NCBI GenBank assembly: GCA_903906365.1 | Contig: CAIVKC010000067.1 | Span: forward strand, 28,514-92,513 | Reading direction: 5' to 3' | Length of the DNA stretch: 64,000 bases | From: an uncultured Bacteroidota bacterium | Lineage (GTDB): Bacteria > Bacteroidota > Bacteroidia > Chitinophagales > Chitinophagaceae | Part shown: positions 62,812 through 64,000 of the stretch, in pieces | Layout: every line of letters starts with the position of its first letter | Numbering within the stretch: the stretch's first letter is position 1 | The notes under the pieces: model-generated | The model's input: only the letters and a program-made list of their open reading frames with translations | Databases searched by the model: none | What the model was told of the DNA's origin: nothing | Made by a program: the position numbers and the translations under genes

Positions 62812-64000
62812 TTATAGGCCGGGCTGTTTGAGCTGCCACCCGGTTTTCTGCTTTTCTGCATCCACCATTTTTTTGACATCCGCCAGCAGCTGTTTGGCGT
62901 CATAGACTATGCCATCCTTGACGGTATAACGGACTCCGCCTACCCGAACGACCTTATTATCCTGGGTAAGCCGTATGGCCCCTGTTCCGTATAATACCTG
63001 CAGATTCTTCAGCGGATTTTCTTCCACGATGACCAGGTCGGCCAGTTTACCCACCTCCACTGAACCAATCTCCTTATCGGCCCCCAGCAGCTGGGCACCA
63101 TAGAGGGTGGCCGAACGGATCACTTCCAAGGGATGAAACCCGGCTTCCCGGAGCAGTTCCAGTTCCCGTATATAGCCAAACCCATAGGTCTCGTATATAA
63201 AACCGTTGTCGGAGCCGGCCGTTACCCGGCCGCCCCTGTTTTTGTATTCATTGACAAAGGTCATCCACAGCCGGTAGTTTTCCTTCCAGGCCACTTCCTG
63301 CTCAGTACCCCAGTTATGCCAGTAAGATCCATGGGACTGCCGGCTGGGTTCATAATATTTCCACAGGGAAGGCAGGGTATAGGTTTCATGCCATTCCGCG
63401 CGCCGGGCTCTTTGCAGATCCCTGTTGGCATCGTAAATGTTAAAGGTGGGGTCAAGGGTGAAATCAAGTGAAATCAGTTCATCCATCACCTTGTTCCAGT
63501 GGGGGGAATACGGAGCGGCGGCCTGTTTCCAGAGGTTGCCGGCCTGTTCAAACCGGTCCTGTTCATCGGAATAATTATAATCGGAGGGGAAATCCTGAAC
63601 AGTCTGATTGGTAAAAAGTGCTTCGGGCAGTCCATACCAGTGTTCCATGGAAGTCATCCCAGCCCGGGCGGACTGAAGGATATTCCAGCGGGCCACATCG
63701 GTTTGGGAATGGTGGCAGCAGGAACGCAGTCCTATTTTCTTATTTTCCCGGATGGCAGCATCCATGACCGAGGGGGCCGCACCAAAGAACTTGATCCCGT
63801 CCGCCCCTTTGCGGGCGTTTTCCCTGACCCAGTCTATGGCCTGCTCGGGGCTGGAGATAGGCTGCCTGCTGCCTGCGCCAAAAGCGGTATAGGCAAATAT
63901 GCGGGGTGCCGTGATCTGGTTTTTGGCGCTTTTTTGTTTTTCCTCCAGTACCCAGTCCAGCCCGTTGAAACATCCCGGGTCGCGTATGGTGGTGATGCCA
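62812..64000 (-). CDS. metal-dependent amidohydrolase (5' end outside window)
   Basis: The reading frame is open from the window edge to the stop at 62812-62814, at least 396 codons. An internal ATG at 63763-63765 is not the start, because upstream sequence continues a good amidohydrolase: GITTIRDPGCFNG, then GADGIKFFGAAPSVMDAAI. Further motifs are SCCHHSQTDV, TAGSDNGFIYE with a metal-ligand Asp, and the C-terminal KEIGSVEVGKLADLVIVEENPLKNL of the imidazolonepropionase-like superfamily. A signal peptide would lie beyond the edge. It converges on the M20 gene. Confidence 0.88.
   Translation of the reverse strand, partial: GITTIRDPGCFNGLDWVLEEKQKSAKNQITAPRIFAYTAFGAGSRQPISSPEQAIDWVRENARKGADGIKFFGAAPSVMDAAIRENKKIGLRSCCHHSQTDVARWNILQSARAGMTSMEHWYGLPEALFTNQTVQDFPSDYNYSDEQDRFEQAGNLWKQAAAPYSPHWNKVMDELISLDFTLDPTFNIYDANRDLQRARRAEWHETYTLPSLWKYYEPSRQSHGSYWHNWGTEQEVAWKENYRLWMTFVNEYKNRGGRVTAGSDNGFIYETYGFGYIRELELLREAGFHPLEVIRSATLYGAQLLGADKEIGSVEVGKLADLVIVEENPLKNLQVLYGTGAIRLTQDNKVVRVGGVRYTVKDGIVYDAKQLLADVKKMVDAEKQKTGWQLKQPGL

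Noticed and set aside
1..64000. tRNA, rRNA, CRISPR arrays, prophage or intact IS elements
   Set aside because: Looking by eye I found no T-loop/anticodon arrangement, no regularly spaced repeats and no transposase or phage genes; a covariance or repeat search would be decisive.

Overview
The window looks like chromosomal DNA from a Bacteroidetes (Bacteroidota) bacterium, most likely Chitinophagaceae or a close relative. The grounds are the families present: a type IX secretion component of the TPR/PD40/OmpA (PorE-like) type, a gliding-motility-associated C-terminal domain protein, DUF4421, DUF5777 and DUF3467 proteins, a LytS/LytTR pair, and an unlinked, roughly 50-55% GC housekeeping complement. 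I found no tRNA, rRNA, CRISPR array, prophage or intact insertion sequence.

Layout. 1-9561 holds mixed single genes: a DUF6786-like secreted protein cut by the window edge, an exported PLP enzyme, a SET-domain protein, a gene-poor stretch with a possible structured RNA and a decayed gene end, a DUF4421 barrel, the cbpM-cbpA co-chaperone pair, a SnoaL-like protein, a single-domain response regulator and a DUF1223 protein. 10005-21776 is dominated by a complete L-rhamnose utilisation locus: a divergent GntR-type regulator, then alpha-L-rhamnosidase, RhaT, a fused rhamnulose-1-phosphate aldolase/dehydrogenase, RhaM, RhaI and RhaB. A perfect tandem 10-bp repeat lies between regulator and operon and is the obvious candidate operator. 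The enzymes release rhamnose, import it, interconvert anomers, isomerise, phosphorylate and cleave it, and process the lactaldehyde.

21904-26232 is a six-gene leftward operon that starts with an ECF sigma factor and ends with envelope proteins: a membrane-anchored barrel protein, an OB-fold protein, a one-haem cytochrome lipoprotein, YceI and DUF5777. It is visibly more AT-rich than its surroundings and is the best candidate for an undescribed system here. 26480-36007 has an RRM protein, a LytS/LytTR two-component pair, a NUDIX hydrolase, an RMD1/DUF155 membrane protein, a phosphodiesterase-like enzyme, an LpxL-like acyltransferase, a ClC channel and a desaturase strikingly like eukaryotic dihydroceramide delta-4 desaturase.

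36130-64000 is mostly housekeeping: a fused 2-oxoacid dehydrogenase E1, FAH-family hydrolase, pth, rplY, prs, folD, queE, the PorE-like protein, guaB, a translationally coupled DUF4105/hydrolase/type-B-CTD group, an SDR, def, ruvX, a UbiA prenyltransferase, a TrmH/SpoU methyltransferase, mutS, an Omp85-type barrel, an M20 amidohydrolase and a partial metal-dependent amidohydrolase at the right edge. Five intrinsic-terminator-like hairpins are clear, one of which (42438-42466) has no obvious gene and may end a small RNA.
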